Of a stretch of 64,000 nucleotides of DNA, positions 63,504-64,000 are shown piece by piece. The stretch is taken from the NCBI RefSeq assembly GCF_030265065.1, contig NC_080407.1:54043666-54107665 (forward strand), in the 5' to 3' direction. Position numbers and translations under genes: made by a program. How positions within the stretch are numbered: position 1 is the stretch's first letter; each line of letters starts with the position of its first letter. A model generated the notes under the pieces. The model was given only the letters and a program-made list of their open reading frames with translations. It was not told the DNA's origin and made no database searches. The stretch comes from Corythoichthys intestinalis (Eukaryota > Chordata > Actinopteri > Syngnathiformes > Syngnathidae).

Positions 63504-63512
63504 TATTTATAG
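63504..63512 (-). promoter_or_regulatory. TATA box of the six7-like gene
   Basis: CTATAAATA on the minus strand, 100 bp upstream of the start codon; transcription would start near 63478. Upstream sequence to 64000 holds TAATTAG-like homeodomain sites but no gene. Confidence 0.65.
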
Positions 63513-64000
63513 CGGGATACAATTAGCATCTTTGCGCTTGTTTGGACAAGGATTATAGGAGCAGGACGGGGTGGGGTGCGTGGGGCAGGAGGGTGTCCCC
63601 TACCCTGAGGTGACACACAGCTCATCAGCTTGTTTGGACGATTAGCCTCAACATACATGGACGGATGGATCGCCCGCCAAAGAGCGCCGCGGATCAATTC
63701 ATCGCTGCACCTTCGGAGGAGGTTGCCGTCAGGTGAAGGATGATCCGCGTCAAAGAAGATTAGCATCATCTTCGTCATTATTGGAACATCTGCACTCTGA
63801 CTCCTTACCCATCCCCCGACACGCACGTTCACGTTCTAGCTCTTCCAGGGAATCATTATACCGGAGCCTCCAAAAGGGACCTGTTGATCTTGCCAACAAG
63901 CTAAGCGGGGGGTATGTGTGCGAGGAATTAGCATGCTGTATAAATCCACAGTGGGCGCAATTAACAAGCAATTGGGAGGAGAAGTAATTAGTATTATCTA
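63513..64000. other. six7-like upstream region
   Basis: No gene recognised. Several ATTAG/TAATTA motifs occur (63525, 63930, 63985), as is common in enhancers of eye genes. A plus-strand TATAAAT at about 63941 has no visible gene behind it within the window. Confidence 0.35.

Overview
The window looks like a teleost fish chromosome. It carries five vertebrate genes with GT-AG introns, all on the minus strand. Two of them (a six7-type homeobox gene and a four-finger cth1-type CCCH gene) are of kinds known from fish. The introns and spacers are full of fish-type Tc1/mariner, hAT and Harbinger elements and large minisatellites. No tRNA, rRNA, CRISPR array or prokaryotic operon was seen.

Layout from low to high coordinate: 1-2.8 kb is spacer with a head-to-head minisatellite. 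pacs1 (2828-17504) has 24 coding exons that I placed one by one; they keep phase throughout and sum to 900 codons plus stop. 17.5-20.2 kb is spacer with an A/T tandem tract. sf3b2 (20252-28236) has 20 coding exons and 825 codons. 28.2-30.6 kb is repeat-rich spacer. The cth1-like CCCH gene (30665-32773) has one long exon and a tentative 9-nt first coding exon. 33.4-35.1 kb is a palindromic minisatellite. mta2 (36460-56318) has 18 coding exons and 663 codons, and most of its 20 kb is transposon-filled intron. 57-61 kb is repeats, including a third copy of the palindromic minisatellite. The six7-like gene (61829-63404) has 3 exons and 245 codons and a TATA box just upstream.

The genes do not form a pathway. 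pacs1 acts in membrane traffic, sf3b2 in the U2 snRNP, mta2 in the NuRD chromatin complex, the CCCH gene in mRNA turnover and six7 in eye and forebrain transcription. From general knowledge, PACS1, SF3B2 and MTA2 all lie on human chromosome arm 11q, so the block looks like conserved synteny (inference).

The most unusual signal is in the repeats. Several minisatellites are built from palindromic or inverted units, and two of these families recur at separate loci with the same flanking sequence, as if the array travels inside a small inverted-repeat element. Other points of note are a 147-bp tandem duplication that copies the splice acceptor and the first 56 nt of the six7 homeodomain exon, a Tc1 end that now supplies the pyrimidine tract of an mta2 splice acceptor, and several nested insertions with clean target-site duplications. 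I did not find a new multi-gene system; the novelty is in repeat architecture.
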